From positions 310,001-374,000 of the forward strand of contig NZ_CP011797.1 of assembly GCF_002795845.1 (NCBI RefSeq): DNA of 64,000 nucleotides, in the 5' to 3' direction. The notes under the pieces are model-generated. The model did not search any database. It had not been told where the DNA came from and saw only the letters and a program-made list of their open reading frames with translations. The position numbers and the translations under genes were made by a program. Positions 39,291 through 48,119 of the stretch are shown in pieces (position 1 is the stretch's first letter; every line of letters begins with the position of its first letter). Source of the DNA: Reinekea forsetii. GTDB lineage: Bacteria; Pseudomonadota; Gammaproteobacteria; Pseudomonadales; Natronospirillaceae.

Positions 39291-40418
39291 ATGGAATTCG
39301 ACAAGCTGCTCCGCCTGATGGTAGAAAAGGGCGCCTCTGACCTCTTTATAACGGCGGGTGTACCTCCGAGTATGAAGGTCAATGGCCAGGTGATCCCGGT
39401 CACCAAGACCCCGCTCAGTCCTGAAAAAACACGCGAGCTGGTCTTGTCGGTAATGACCGACCGGCAGCGCATTGAATTCAATGACACCCAAGAGTGCAAT
39501 TTCGCAGTCTCGGCGCGTGGCATTGGTCGGTTCCGGTGCAGTGCCTTTCATCAGCGCAACCTCGCCGGTATGGTCTTGCGCCGTATCGAAACACGTATTC
39601 CACGGATCGAAGAATTGGGCCTGCCCGATGTGATTAAAAAGCTGGCCATGACCAAGCGGGGCCTGTTGATCTTTGTCGGGGCAACCGGGACCGGCAAGTC
39701 GACCAGCCTGGCGGCGATGATCGGGCACCGTAATCGCAACTCCAAGGGTCACATTATTTCCATTGAGGACCCGATTGAATTTATACATCAGCACGAAGGC
39801 AGCATCGTGACTCAGCGGGAAGTGGGCATCGACACCGACAGCTTTGAAGTGGCGCTCAAGAACACCCTGCGCCAAGCGCCCGATGTAATTATGATTGGCG
39901 AAGTGCGTACGCGCGAAACCATGGAATATGCGATGGCCTTTGCCGAAACCGGGCACCTCTGTTTGGCAACCCTGCACGCCAATAACGCCAACCAGGCGCT
40001 CGATCGGATCATGCATTTCTTCCCCCACGAGCGGCAGCGGCAGCTGTGGATGGATCTATCACTCAATCTGAAAGCCATCGTCGCGCAGCAGTTGGTGCCG
40101 ACACCGGACGGTCTGGGTCGTAAGGCGGTGATCGAGGTGTTGATCAATACCCCTCTGGTATCCGATCACATCCGTAAGGGCGATGTCCATCTGTTAAAAG
40201 ACCTGATGGCCAAATCTCCCGAGCTAGGCATGCAAACCTTTGATCAGGCACTGTTTAAAGGGTACAGTCGCGGGGAACTGACCTATGAGGATGCCCTGGC
40301 CCATGCCGATTCCGAAAACGATCTGCGTCTGATGATCAAATTGGATCAGGAAACCGACCCACATCATTTAAGCGGCCAAGCGGCCAAATTGAGTATTCAG
40401 GATTCAGATGACTATTAA
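39291..40418 (+). CDS. pilU: PilT-like accessory retraction ATPase PilU
   Basis: PilU assists PilT in pilus retraction under load. The 375-residue protein parallels PilT, with SDLFITAGVPPSMKVNG at the N-terminus, Walker A at 130-138 (GATGTGKST), SIEDPIEFIH, Walker B (APDVIMIGEVRT) and the His box (LATLHANNANQALDRI). The region after TPLVSDHIRKGD and the longer C-terminal tail (about 30 residues beyond PilT) are typical of PilU. ATG start at 39291 with AGGAA upstream. It is co-directional with pilT. Confidence 0.95.
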   Translation: MEFDKLLRLMVEKGASDLFITAGVPPSMKVNGQVIPVTKTPLSPEKTRELVLSVMTDRQRIEFNDTQECNFAVSARGIGRFRCSAFHQRNLAGMVLRRIETRIPRIEELGLPDVIKKLAMTKRGLLIFVGATGTGKSTSLAAMIGHRNRNSKGHIISIEDPIEFIHQHEGSIVTQREVGIDTDSFEVALKNTLRQAPDVIMIGEVRTRETMEYAMAFAETGHLCLATLHANNANQALDRIMHFFPHERQRQLWMDLSLNLKAIVAQQLVPTPDGLGRKAVIEVLINTPLVSDHIRKGDVHLLKDLMAKSPELGMQTFDQALFKGYSRGELTYEDALAHADSENDLRLMIKLDQETDPHHLSGQAAKLSIQDSDDY

Positions 40419-40496
40419 CAACAGGGCGCTACTGCGTGGCGCACCCCAGTCGCGCGCGCAATGGTCCGCTCACACCTATTATGCGGTGTCGCGACC

Positions 40497-40685
40497 ATGA
40501 GCAACACCTATACCCGACTCCAAAGCCCCTGTGTGAAGCTGTGCACGCTGGACGACGCAGACACCTGTCTCGGCTGCGGTCGGTCATTGGCGGACATCAA
40601 GAACTGGTCCATTGTCAGTCCGGCAGAGCAACAACAGATCCTAGATCGGGCCGAGCATAGACTGATTAAGATTCAGCGCTGTTGA
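40497..40685 (+). CDS. DUF1289 small cysteine-rich protein
   Basis: The 62-residue protein belongs to DUF1289, short proteins with a conserved cysteine set thought to bind iron-sulfur or zinc. Here they are CVKLC near residues 12-16 and TCLGCGR near 24-30, followed by IKNWSIVSPAEQQQIL, which is family-typical. The ATG at 40497 gives MSNTYTRLQSPCVKLC; an upstream start at 40461 would add 12 atypical residues. No strong ribosome site is seen. Its end overlaps the convergent gene at 40666-40929 by 20 bases. Confidence 0.85.
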   Translation: MSNTYTRLQSPCVKLCTLDDADTCLGCGRSLADIKNWSIVSPAEQQQILDRAEHRLIKIQRC

Positions 40686-40929
40686 GCCGCGCTTGGATCC
40701 GGGCCTGTGCCTGGGCGAGTCGAGGTTGGTTGGGGTGGCTCTGCTGGGCTTGCTCAACGATGAGCAGCGCTTTGCGATCCTGGGCAACCGACTCCAGAAT
40801 GCCCACCTTTTCCAGGATCAGGCTAATCTGATCCTTACGTTGCCGGCTGGCCATGCGCCTACCGACCATGCGCAAATAGTAAATAAACACCACGACCAGC
40901 ATGACCAGTCCGACGCCACCTAATTCCAT
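40666..40929 (-). CDS. Small single-helix membrane protein of unknown function
   Basis: The 87-residue protein has one N-terminal hydrophobic segment (GLVMLVVVFIYYLRM, about 7-21), a basic stretch RRMASRQRK and a predicted helical, charged C-terminal part with TPR-like flavour (LIVEQAQQSHPNQPRLAQAQAR). The family is not recognised. The layout suggests an inner-membrane anchored protein with a cytoplasmic tail. The 20-base convergent overlap with the DUF1289 gene is unusual but acceptable. ATG start at 40929. Confidence 0.6.
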   Translation of the reverse strand: MELGGVGLVMLVVVFIYYLRMVGRRMASRQRKDQISLILEKVGILESVAQDRKALLIVEQAQQSHPNQPRLAQAQARIQARLNSAES

Positions 40930-41058
40930 CTGAGCTCCCCTTTATCTATACCCACTGCCCAGAGTATAAACCATGGCCCTGATGTGATGTATCGGCAAGC
41001 TTGCCTTTACGGCAAAATACCCGCTATGGTCTATCGATCAGTACAGGAGTAGGCGAGT

Positions 41059-42654
41059 ATGGAATTTGATTTCATCATTGTTGGCGGCGGTTCAGCCGGA
41101 GCGGTGTTGGCCAATCGACTGAGCGAGGATCCGCAGGTGAGTGTTGCCCTGGTGGAATTTGGTGCCACCGACCGTTCTATGGCGATCCATATGCCCTTCG
41201 GCATGATTGTTACGGTGCCCACGCCTTATCTCAACTATGCCTACAAGACCATCCCCCAACCCGGCCTCGGCAACCGACGCGGTTACCAGCCACGGGGCAA
41301 AACCCTGGGCGGTTCCAGTGCCATTAACGCGATGATTTATGTGCGCGGCCATCAGCAGGATTATGACGATTGGGCCGCGCTGGGTAATGCCGGCTGGTCT
41401 TGGTTAGATGTCCTCCCCTACTTTAAAAAATCCGAACACAACGAACGACTCCAGGGCCCACTGCACGGCCAAGGTGGGCCCCTGAATGTCGCCGACCTGA
41501 CCAGCCCAGCGGGTGCCCGAACGGCCTTTGTAGCGGCCGGCCGTGCTGCCGGTTTTAAGGAAAACAGCGACTTTAATGGTAGCGATCAGGAAGGCGTCGG
41601 TAGCTATCAGGTGACCCAACAGAACGGTCGGCGCTGCAGCAGTGCCACGGCCTATTTACACCCGGCGTTGGCACGACCCAATCTAACGGTGTTGACCCAA
41701 GCACGCGTCTTGCGCTTGTTGACCGTGGCGAAACAGTGCCGAGGGGTAGAGCTGTTAATCGGCGGGCAGCGCCAGAGCCTGAACTGCCGGCGCGAGGTTA
41801 TTCTCAGCGCCGGTACCTTTAACAGCCCGCAGCTGTTGCTCTTATCGGGTATCGGGCCGGCCGAGCACTTGGCCAGTCACGGCATTGCTGTGGTGCATGA
41901 GCTGCCCGGCGTAGGGCAGAATTTGGTCGATCATCCGGACTTTGTAACCAGCTATCGTGCGCTACTGCGCGACGTATTGGGCGCGTCGCCGATCGGTATC
42001 TGGCACCTGTTGCGTGATGTCTGGCGTTTTAGCCGGGGCAACCCGAACAGCCTGATGAGCACCAATGGCGCCGAAGCCGGTGGCTTTTTAAAGACCGATC
42101 CGAGTCTCGATCGACCCGATATTCAACTTCATTTTGTCGTCGGGATACTGCAAAACCACGCTCGTAGCCTGTCGCCTTACCATGGGGTCAGCTGTCACGC
42201 CTGTGTGCTGCGCCCGACCAGTCGCGGCTGGGTGCAGCTGGCCTCGGCCAATCCGCTGGACGCGCCCTTGATTCATCCCAACTTTCTTGCCACCGAGGCT
42301 GACGTTGCCGCGTTGCTGCGCGGCGTACGCTTAATGCAGCGGATCATGGCGGCGGCGCCGCTGGGGCAATATGCGGCCACGGAAATGCAGCCAACCCACG
42401 CCCTGACCGATGCGCAACTGATCGCCGAGATCCGCCGCCGAGCCGATACGGTCTATCATCCGGTGGGCACTTGCCGCATGGGCCAGGACCGTTTGGCGGT
42501 GGTCGATGCACAACTGCGCGTTCAGGGTATGACCGGATTGCGCGTGGTCGACGCCTCGGTGATGCCAACCCTAATCGGTGGCAATACCAGCGCACCGACC
42601 ATTATGATCGCTGAAAAGGCGGCCGATCTGATCAAGGCGAGCTATGCGAACTAG
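41059..42654 (+). CDS. GMC family FAD-dependent oxidoreductase (choline or alcohol dehydrogenase-like)
   Basis: The 531-residue protein belongs to the glucose-methanol-choline oxidoreductases. The FAD Rossmann motif is FIIVGGGSAGAVLANRLSE at 5-23. GMC signature 1 is RGKTLGGSSAINAMIYVRG, and signature 2 is AGTFNSPQLLLLSGIGP. The C-terminal catalytic region has YHPVGTCRMG with the active-site His and then VVDASVMPTLIGGNTSAPTIMIAEKAAD. It resembles alcohol dehydrogenase AlkJ and choline dehydrogenase BetA. No betaine genes are adjacent, so substrate is undetermined; an aliphatic alcohol is a reasonable guess. ATG start at 41059 with AGGAG upstream. Monocistronic. Confidence 0.93.
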   Translation: MEFDFIIVGGGSAGAVLANRLSEDPQVSVALVEFGATDRSMAIHMPFGMIVTVPTPYLNYAYKTIPQPGLGNRRGYQPRGKTLGGSSAINAMIYVRGHQQDYDDWAALGNAGWSWLDVLPYFKKSEHNERLQGPLHGQGGPLNVADLTSPAGARTAFVAAGRAAGFKENSDFNGSDQEGVGSYQVTQQNGRRCSSATAYLHPALARPNLTVLTQARVLRLLTVAKQCRGVELLIGGQRQSLNCRREVILSAGTFNSPQLLLLSGIGPAEHLASHGIAVVHELPGVGQNLVDHPDFVTSYRALLRDVLGASPIGIWHLLRDVWRFSRGNPNSLMSTNGAEAGGFLKTDPSLDRPDIQLHFVVGILQNHARSLSPYHGVSCHACVLRPTSRGWVQLASANPLDAPLIHPNFLATEADVAALLRGVRLMQRIMAAAPLGQYAATEMQPTHALTDAQLIAEIRRRADTVYHPVGTCRMGQDRLAVVDAQLRVQGMTGLRVVDASVMPTLIGGNTSAPTIMIAEKAADLIKASYAN

Positions 42655-42709
42655 TCATTAGTCGACTTAGTCAGAGCAAACGGCCGCTTTTGCACATCGT
42701 CGTGCCGAG

Positions 42710-43534
42710 CTAAAGGCAGAATTGCGTATCCCAGGTTTGATTCTGGAACTGCATCATCAGGCTATTCCCCACTTGCAACCTGACCTCGGCGCGCACCCGA
42801 AAGCCGGAGGTGTCTAGCTGAAACTGCACCGAATCGCTCGCAGCGAGTTTGTCGATTTTAAAGGGCGGGGTCCAGATGGGTTGATAGCGCTCCTCCAAGG
42901 TCAGGGTGATCGGAATGATGCCATTTAGATCCGCCTCCGCCGCATTGTTCACCCGTTTCATGATATCCCCTAGCTTCACCGTCAAGGTCGTCGCTCGATC
43001 GGTGATTTTTTGCGCGCTGCGGTAATCGGTGTTGCCACAGCGTCCGGAGGCTATTAAATAGCGCTCGTCACCGGCTGACTCGGTTAGATTTAAGGTGATG
43101 ACATCATCCTTAAAAAAAGTCTGACCGTCGAAACTATTATCCTCGGATATGCGCACGGCGGCGATAAGGGGCAAGCTTTGGCGGCCTACCGTATCAACCT
43201 GCAGATCGGTGATCAGGCCTGAGTCTCTGGACCGCAAACCATAGCGGCCTCTTTGATTGCTGGCGATCAGCGCCTCGGTCGACCCATCGGCATAGGCCAC
43301 GGAGATTTGGGCACCGTTCATCCGCACCGGTTGGGCCCAAAGCCCTCGAGTTAAAAAGACATCCAGTTCGCTCAGTGACGCGCCCTGATTCAATCGAACT
43401 TTGATATCGAGCTGATCCGGGTCGACATCCTGAATATTAATTGCAGCACAGCCGCTCAGGCCAGCAAGGCCAAGAAGGGCGAAAAAAGCGAGCCGAGCCA
43501 AGTTGCCGCACTGTGCCAACGATGAGTCTGTCAT
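42710..43534 (-). CDS. Lipoprotein of unknown function
   Basis: The 274-residue protein has a lipoprotein signal with a hydrophobic core LARLAFFALLGLAGLSGC and Cys29 in the lipobox LSGC, followed by Ala-Ala, favouring outer-membrane sorting. The mature part is a mix of beta-strand-like segments (DIKVRLNQGASLSELDVFLTRG, QISVAYADGSTEA, FRVRAEVRLQVGNSLM) with two late cysteines (SGRCGN, TQFCL) that could form a disulfide. No family is recognised and it has no obvious enzyme motif. It is convergent with the GMC oxidoreductase. The 291-base region upstream (43535-43825) holds divergent promoters. Confidence 0.7.
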   Translation of the reverse strand: MTDSSLAQCGNLARLAFFALLGLAGLSGCAAINIQDVDPDQLDIKVRLNQGASLSELDVFLTRGLWAQPVRMNGAQISVAYADGSTEALIASNQRGRYGLRSRDSGLITDLQVDTVGRQSLPLIAAVRISEDNSFDGQTFFKDDVITLNLTESAGDERYLIASGRCGNTDYRSAQKITDRATTLTVKLGDIMKRVNNAAEADLNGIIPITLTLEERYQPIWTPPFKIDKLAASDSVQFQLDTSGFRVRAEVRLQVGNSLMMQFQNQTWDTQFCL

Positions 43535-43825
43535 GAAATCGATCCTGTTCCGGGGTAGCTTGACCCATTAAGGCCGGCCAGTGGGCCAACCGATTACTGG
43601 GACTGCAGGCCCTAGGGCAAAAGTCCGTTGCCGCCGAGTCAGGGCGACGCGCGGTGTAGGCGCGAAATATCTATCCTATTCTAGAGTATTATTGGCCGAT
43701 CAACAGTGTCTTTAGCAGACCGGGCCGCTGACATGCTAATTAGATAATCAATTTGCTTAATTGTATTTCACCAACAGTCGTTTAGCATTGTTCGAAAATA
43801 ATTTAGCCATTACGAGGTAGAGCTG

Positions 43826-44446
43826 GTGCAGCAACTAATCATCAATGGCGACCTGGGTGGACCCACCTTCATTTTTGCCCATGGCGCCGGGGCGGGTATG
43901 GATTCTGAGTTTATGAATCGGGTCGCGACCGGTCTGGCCGAGCGCGGCATTCGCGTCGTGCGGTTTGAATTTCCCTATATGCAGAAAAAGCGCGACACCG
44001 GCAAGCGGCGACCACCCGATCGACAACCCAAGCTGCTCGACCACTTCAAACAGGTCATTGAGCAGGTCAACCTGTCTCGGGTTATCATTGGCGGTAAGTC
44101 GATGGGTGGACGGATGGCCACGGTACTGGCTGCAGAGCAGTCCTATGCCGGGGTGGTGGTGCTCGGGTATCCATTTCATGCTTTGGGCAAGCCGGAAAAG
44201 GTCCGGGTGGATCACTTTCAGACCGTTGAATCTCCGGTATTGATTTGCCAAGGCGAGCGCGATTCGATGGGCAATCGCGCCGATGTCGCGCAATATCGTT
44301 TGCCGAGCAATGTGCACATCGATTGGTTTACCGATGGTGACCATGATCTCAAGCCACGTAAAGCCAGTGGCTGCACGCACACGGCGCATTTGGACAACGC
44401 CATCGAACGAACCAGTCGATTCATTCATCAGATGGCAGCACGCTAA
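43826..44446 (+). CDS. Alpha/beta hydrolase of the KANL3/Tex30-like family
   Basis: The 206-residue protein is a compact alpha/beta hydrolase. The oxyanion region is FIFAHGAGAGMDSEFMN, the nucleophile elbow is IGGKSMGGRMA (G-x-S-x-G), the acid is in CQGERDSMG and the catalytic His is in TDGDHDLKPRK. This set matches the KANL3/Tex30-like family, whose bacterial members have unknown substrates. No signal peptide, so cytoplasmic. The start is the GTG at 43826, with GAGGTAGAG upstream. It precedes the metallo-hydrolase gene by 81 bases on the same strand. Confidence 0.88.
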   Translation: MQQLIINGDLGGPTFIFAHGAGAGMDSEFMNRVATGLAERGIRVVRFEFPYMQKKRDTGKRRPPDRQPKLLDHFKQVIEQVNLSRVIIGGKSMGGRMATVLAAEQSYAGVVVLGYPFHALGKPEKVRVDHFQTVESPVLICQGERDSMGNRADVAQYRLPSNVHIDWFTDGDHDLKPRKASGCTHTAHLDNAIERTSRFIHQMAAR

Positions 44447-44527
44447 CAGAGAGCTAATTGGGGTGGGCTCTAATGGGGCCTTATCCTATACTGATCGTCA
44501 AATCTGACTTTTACCAAAGGTGACTGC

Positions 44528-45175
44528 GTGCTCCGTTATAAAATAATACCGGTAACAGCCTTTCAACAAAATTGCTCGCTTGTGTGGTGTGACCAGAGCC
44601 GGGAAGCGGTGCTCATTGACGCCGGTGGTGATGTTAGCGTGCTGCGGCACCAAGTCGAGGCGTTAGGGTTAACGCTGACCGCAATCTGGTTAACCCATGG
44701 CCATCTGGATCACGCCGGTGGCGCGCAGGACCTGCGCGAGCAGCTCGGTTTGCCAGTCATTGGACCGGCCCAGGCCGATGATTTTTGGCTTGCGGGCATA
44801 GAAGCACAGAGCCGCAGCTACGGCCTGACCGGTCTGCGCAATGTGTTACCCGACAGCTGGTTGAACGATGGCGATACAGTTCAGGTCGGAGCGGAGAGCC
44901 TAGCGGTCATTTCGGCGCCAGGGCATACGCCGGGCCACGTCATCTTTTATCATGCCAAGCAGCAGCTGGCTTGGGTGGGCGATGTTATCTTTGCCGGATC
45001 AATTGGCCGGACCGACTTCCCCAAGGGCGATCACGCGACCCTTATTGCCTCCATTACCGAAAAGCTTTGGCCGCTGGGCGATGATGTGAACTTTATTCCC
45101 GGCCACGGTCCTGAGTCGACCTTCGGAGTTGAGCGCAAGACCAACCCCTTTGTCGCCGATTATAAGTTTGGCTAA
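44528..45175 (+). CDS. MBL-fold hydrolase, glyoxalase II-like (YcbL family)
   Basis: The 215-residue protein is a metallo-beta-lactamase-fold hydrolase of the YcbL/type III glyoxalase II group. Metal ligands are seen in THGHLDHAGG (H-x-H-x-D-H), SAPGHTPGHV, WVGDVIFAGSIGRTDFP and IPGHGPESTFGVE. The C-terminal ERKTNPFV is a marker of this group. A role in hydrolysing glutathione thioesters such as S-lactoylglutathione is likely but not certain. The start is GTG at 44528 with AAAGGTGA upstream. A short hairpin at 45211-45226 (CCCGAG/CTCGGG) follows without a U-tract. Confidence 0.88.
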   Translation: MLRYKIIPVTAFQQNCSLVWCDQSREAVLIDAGGDVSVLRHQVEALGLTLTAIWLTHGHLDHAGGAQDLREQLGLPVIGPAQADDFWLAGIEAQSRSYGLTGLRNVLPDSWLNDGDTVQVGAESLAVISAPGHTPGHVIFYHAKQQLAWVGDVIFAGSIGRTDFPKGDHATLIASITEKLWPLGDDVNFIPGHGPESTFGVERKTNPFVADYKFG

Positions 45176-45229
45176 GGTTTTTCGCTCAAGCCGCTGGCAT
45201 CATGATCCCTCCCGAGCCCTCTCGGGCGG

Positions 45230-46672
45230 CTATAGCAATGGGCTGGCCAGTTGCGCCAAGCTCTCCGCTACACGCTGGTACACGGGCCGCTGATGCCAGT
45301 CGCTGAGCAGCAGTTGTTCGGAGCGGCGACAGTAACCGTCGGTAATGGCGCGCACCTGTTCGCAGAAGGCGACATCGTCGACCACCAGAGTGGCTTCAAA
45401 GTTGAGCCAGATAGAGCGCATGTCGAGATTAACCGAGCCGATCAAGACCAGGTGATCGTCCACGATCACCGTTTTGGTGTGCAGCAGGCCATCGGTAAAG
45501 CGTCGGATCACGACCCCCGCCAACAATAGTTCCTGATAAAAAGATCGCCCGGCATATTGGGCCAACTTACTGTTGTTTTTACGGGGTACGATGACGGTCA
45601 CATCGAGCCCGCGCTTGCCCGCCGATTTAAGGGCCTGCAGCAACGACTCATCAGGTACAAAGTAGGGTGTGGTGAGCACGATTCGTTGGCGGGCATTGTG
45701 GATCGCAGTGAGCAATACCTGGAGCAGTATTTCCTCATCCAGGGCGGGGCCGCTCGGCAATAATTGCATCAGGTTCGCGTGGCGCTCAGCAAAAGTGGGG
45801 TTGGCTAAGCTATCCGCTAGGCGCACACCGGTTTCCATTTCCCAGTCAAAAACCAGCGTGCCTTGCACGAGCTTGGCGATATCGCCTTGAATTTTAACCA
45901 TGATATCAACCCACGAACCGACTCCCATATGCGCATTAAAGAACGCGGGGTCGGCCAGGTTCATCGATCCGGTATAGGCAATGCGATTATCGATGGCGAT
46001 CAATTTCCGATGCTGACGCAGGTCCTGACGACGCAGGCTCATACGCAAGACATTGGCGTAGAGCACTTCCAGTACCTGTACCCCCGCTCGGATCAAACGC
46101 TGGCAGCGCTGGCTGCGCAAAAACCGGTGCGAGCCAACGCTATCGAGCATCAGATGGACCTGGACGCCGCGTTGTGACGCGGCAGCCAAGGCGGCCAGGA
46201 TATTCACCACCTGGCCCTGGTCGTCAAGAATATAGAACTCGAGGAATATGACGGTCTGGGCTTGGTCAATGTCGACTTTCAGGCTCTCAAACAATCCGTC
46301 GGCGGCATCGAATAGGGCCCATTGGCTGCAGGACAGGGCGGGCATGCCAATACTGCTGCGAGTCAGTTCCATCACCGGGCCGAGGGACTGCTGGGGCGGG
46401 AGCAGGGCGCGTTGTGTCGATAGGATGCGTTGTAACCAAAGCGAATAGAATTGGTACTGTCGCTTGGCCCGCTCGGCGCGCATGCGGCCGAGGTAATGTT
46501 CACCTAGGAGCAAATAGCAGAAGATGCCAAGTATCGGCAGAGTATAGACCAACAAGAGCCAAGCTAAAGTGCTGCCGAGGGGTCGGCGTTTTAGAAGAAT
46601 ACGCAGACTCAGTGCCACCAGTGCGGTGACGTATACGAGCAAGCCGAGTGACCCCAGCCAATCCCATCTCAT
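45230..46672 (-). CDS. clsA: Cardiolipin synthase A
   Basis: ClsA condenses two phosphatidylglycerols to cardiolipin plus glycerol at the inner membrane. The 480-residue protein has two N-terminal membrane helices (GLLVYVTALVALSL and LAWLLLVYTLPILGIFCYLLLG). It has two phospholipase D HKD motifs: RQHRKLIAIDNRIAYTGSMN and LLHTKTVIVDDHLVLIGSVN. The C-terminal NLDMRSIWLNFEATL is typical of ClsA. The ATG at 46672 gives the usual length of about 480-486; the open frame continues to a TTG at 46717. It sits directly upstream of, and divergent from, the ribosomal block. Confidence 0.95.
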   Translation of the reverse strand: MRWDWLGSLGLLVYVTALVALSLRILLKRRPLGSTLAWLLLVYTLPILGIFCYLLLGEHYLGRMRAERAKRQYQFYSLWLQRILSTQRALLPPQQSLGPVMELTRSSIGMPALSCSQWALFDAADGLFESLKVDIDQAQTVIFLEFYILDDQGQVVNILAALAAASQRGVQVHLMLDSVGSHRFLRSQRCQRLIRAGVQVLEVLYANVLRMSLRRQDLRQHRKLIAIDNRIAYTGSMNLADPAFFNAHMGVGSWVDIMVKIQGDIAKLVQGTLVFDWEMETGVRLADSLANPTFAERHANLMQLLPSGPALDEEILLQVLLTAIHNARQRIVLTTPYFVPDESLLQALKSAGKRGLDVTVIVPRKNNSKLAQYAGRSFYQELLLAGVVIRRFTDGLLHTKTVIVDDHLVLIGSVNLDMRSIWLNFEATLVVDDVAFCEQVRAITDGYCRRSEQLLLSDWHQRPVYQRVAESLAQLASPLL

Positions 46673-47058
46673 CGTGACCCATATCCCTAGGGACGTAACC
46701 GTTAGTTTAGCGTGCAAGTCAGGGCGTAAAAGACATTTGTCTGATCACAGCTGCGCCGCAGTAGTACCCAACCATAAGAGCCTGGGCCAATCCGTCACAG
46801 GCGAACCCAGGCAGGCTTTAATGATAGCAATAGACCCAGCCGCATGCCTGATTTTATCGGATTAGAGGCGTCAAAGGAGGGCATATTTTTTAAGGAATTA
46901 GCCTCAAATTGCCCTGAAATCGGCTGTAAGTGATTGTTTTGCAGGGTCTTTATTTAACTTCACGGGTGCATTGACTCTGCTGCTCAGTATACATACAATA
47001 CGCGTCCCTCAAATTTGGGGGTATTAACGCTGTTTAACAATCTTGGAGCTTTGGTCAC
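46673..47058. other. 386-base divergent region between clsA and rpsJ
   Basis: No gene is visible here. A 7-bp inverted repeat GCCTGGG/CCCAGGC spans 46780-46812 with a 19-base spacer. The rpsJ promoter is at 46971-46999. Between the -10 and the rpsJ ATG lies only about 60 bases, including a palindrome-like CCCTCAAATTTGGGGG. GGAG lies 10 bases before the ATG. Confidence 0.6.
46971..46999 (+). promoter_or_regulatory. Strong sigma-70 promoter of the S10 operon
   Basis: TTGACT (46971-46976) and TACAAT (46994-46999) are separated by exactly 17 bases, a near-consensus sigma-70 promoter. Transcription would start around 47006, giving a leader of about 50 bases before rpsJ. That is too short for an E. 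coli-type S10 leader with L4-controlled attenuation. Confidence 0.8.
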
Positions 47059-47370
47059 ATGCAGAACCAAAAGATCAGAATTCGCTTGAAAGCTTTCGAT
47101 CATCGTTTGATTGATGCGTCGACTCAAGAAATTGTCGACACGGCGAAGCGTACAGGCGCGCAGGTGCGTGGACCTATTCCACTCCCTACACGTAAAGAGC
47201 GCTTCACTGTGCTGGTCTCTCCACACGTGAACAAGGATGCGCGTGATCAGTACGAAATTCGTACTCACAAGCGCATGCTCGATATTGTCGAACCAACCGA
47301 GAAAACAGTGGATGCACTGCGGAAGTTGGATTTGGCAGCTGGTGTGGATATTCAAATTAGTCTCGGCTGA
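47059..47370 (+). CDS. rpsJ: 30S ribosomal protein S10 (NusE)
   Basis: S10 is a 30S head protein that also acts as NusE in transcription antitermination. The 103-residue product begins [19 protein letters not shown] and contains [20 protein letters not shown], which is highly conserved, and ends with DIQISLG. It is the first gene of the S10 operon, under the promoter at 46971-46999. The 105 bases before rplC are GC-rich and could fold (GGTCCGGAGCGGCC and nearby), but no known element is recognised. Confidence 0.98.
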   Translation: MQNQKIRIRLKAFDHRLIDASTQEIVDTAKRTGAQVRGPIPLPTRKERFTVLVSPHVNKDARDQYEIRTHKRMLDIVEPTEKTVDALRKLDLAAGVDIQISLG

Positions 47371-47475
47371 TTTCAAGTAAAAAGTAGATATCTCTACTGT
47401 AACGGCTCTTTACTGTCGAAAGGCGGTCCGGAGCGGCCATAGCGGGTTTTAGCCCCGTACATAGAGGAAATAAAG

Positions 47476-48108
47476 ATGTCAATTGGTTTGATTGGCCGAA
47501 AAGCGGGTATGACTCGTGTCTTCACTGAAGAAGGCAGTTCCATACCAGTCACGGTCGTAGAAGTTAAGCCTAATCGTATTTCACAGATTAAATCTGTCGA
47601 AGTCGATGGCTATGTCGCTCTCCAGCTCACCGCTGGCACGAAGCGTACAAATCAGATTAGCAAAGCAGAGGCAGGTCATTTTGCGAAGTCTAATGTTGAG
47701 ATGGGTGTACTGACACGCGAATTCACAGTTGCAGATGCTTCCGAATACGAAGCGGGTAAAGAGCTAACTGTTGAATTGTTTACCGCGGGTCAAAAAGTTG
47801 ATGTGACCGGAACCTCCAAGGGTAAAGGCTTCGCTGGTGCGATTAAGCGCCACAACTTTAGTATGCAAGACGCCACTCACGGTAACTCCCTTTCTCACCG
47901 CGCGCCCGGTTCTATCGGTCAGTGCCAGACGCCTGGTCGGGTCTGGAAAGGTAAGAAAATGGCAGGTCACATGGGTGCTGAGCGTTCAACAACTCAATCT
48001 TTAGAAGTCGTCCGTGTCGATGTCGAGCGCAATTTGCTGCTCATCAAGGGTGCTGTTCCAGGTGCAACTGGTTCACACGTTTTCGTTCAACCTGCGGTTA
48101 AGAGCTGA
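47476..48108 (+). CDS. rplC: 50S ribosomal protein L3
   Basis: L3 initiates 50S assembly and reaches the peptidyl transferase centre. The 210-residue protein begins [19 protein letters not shown] and carries [38 protein letters not shown] and MAGHMG. The Gln in GQCQTPG is the position methylated by PrmB in other gammaproteobacteria. ATG start has AGGAAA upstream. rplD follows after 11 bases. Confidence 0.98.
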   Translation: MSIGLIGRKAGMTRVFTEEGSSIPVTVVEVKPNRISQIKSVEVDGYVALQLTAGTKRTNQISKAEAGHFAKSNVEMGVLTREFTVADASEYEAGKELTVELFTAGQKVDVTGTSKGKGFAGAIKRHNFSMQDATHGNSLSHRAPGSIGQCQTPGRVWKGKKMAGHMGAERSTTQSLEVVRVDVERNLLLIKGAVPGATGSHVFVQPAVKS

Positions 48109-48119
48109 GAGAGGTAGCA

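Noticed and set aside
38952-40028. 358-codon open frame antisense to pilU and the end of pilT
   Set aside because: It runs opposite two well-conserved ATPase genes, and its product (rich in H, R and Q) resembles no family; long antisense frames are common in this codon usage.
43835-44428. 197-codon antisense frame over the alpha/beta hydrolase
   Set aside because: The plus-strand gene has a full catalytic triad and a ribosome site, while the antisense product has no family features.
45211-45226. Hairpin CCCGAG/CTCGGG as terminator of the MBL hydrolase gene
   Set aside because: No U-tract follows on either strand, so it was only mentioned in the gene entry.
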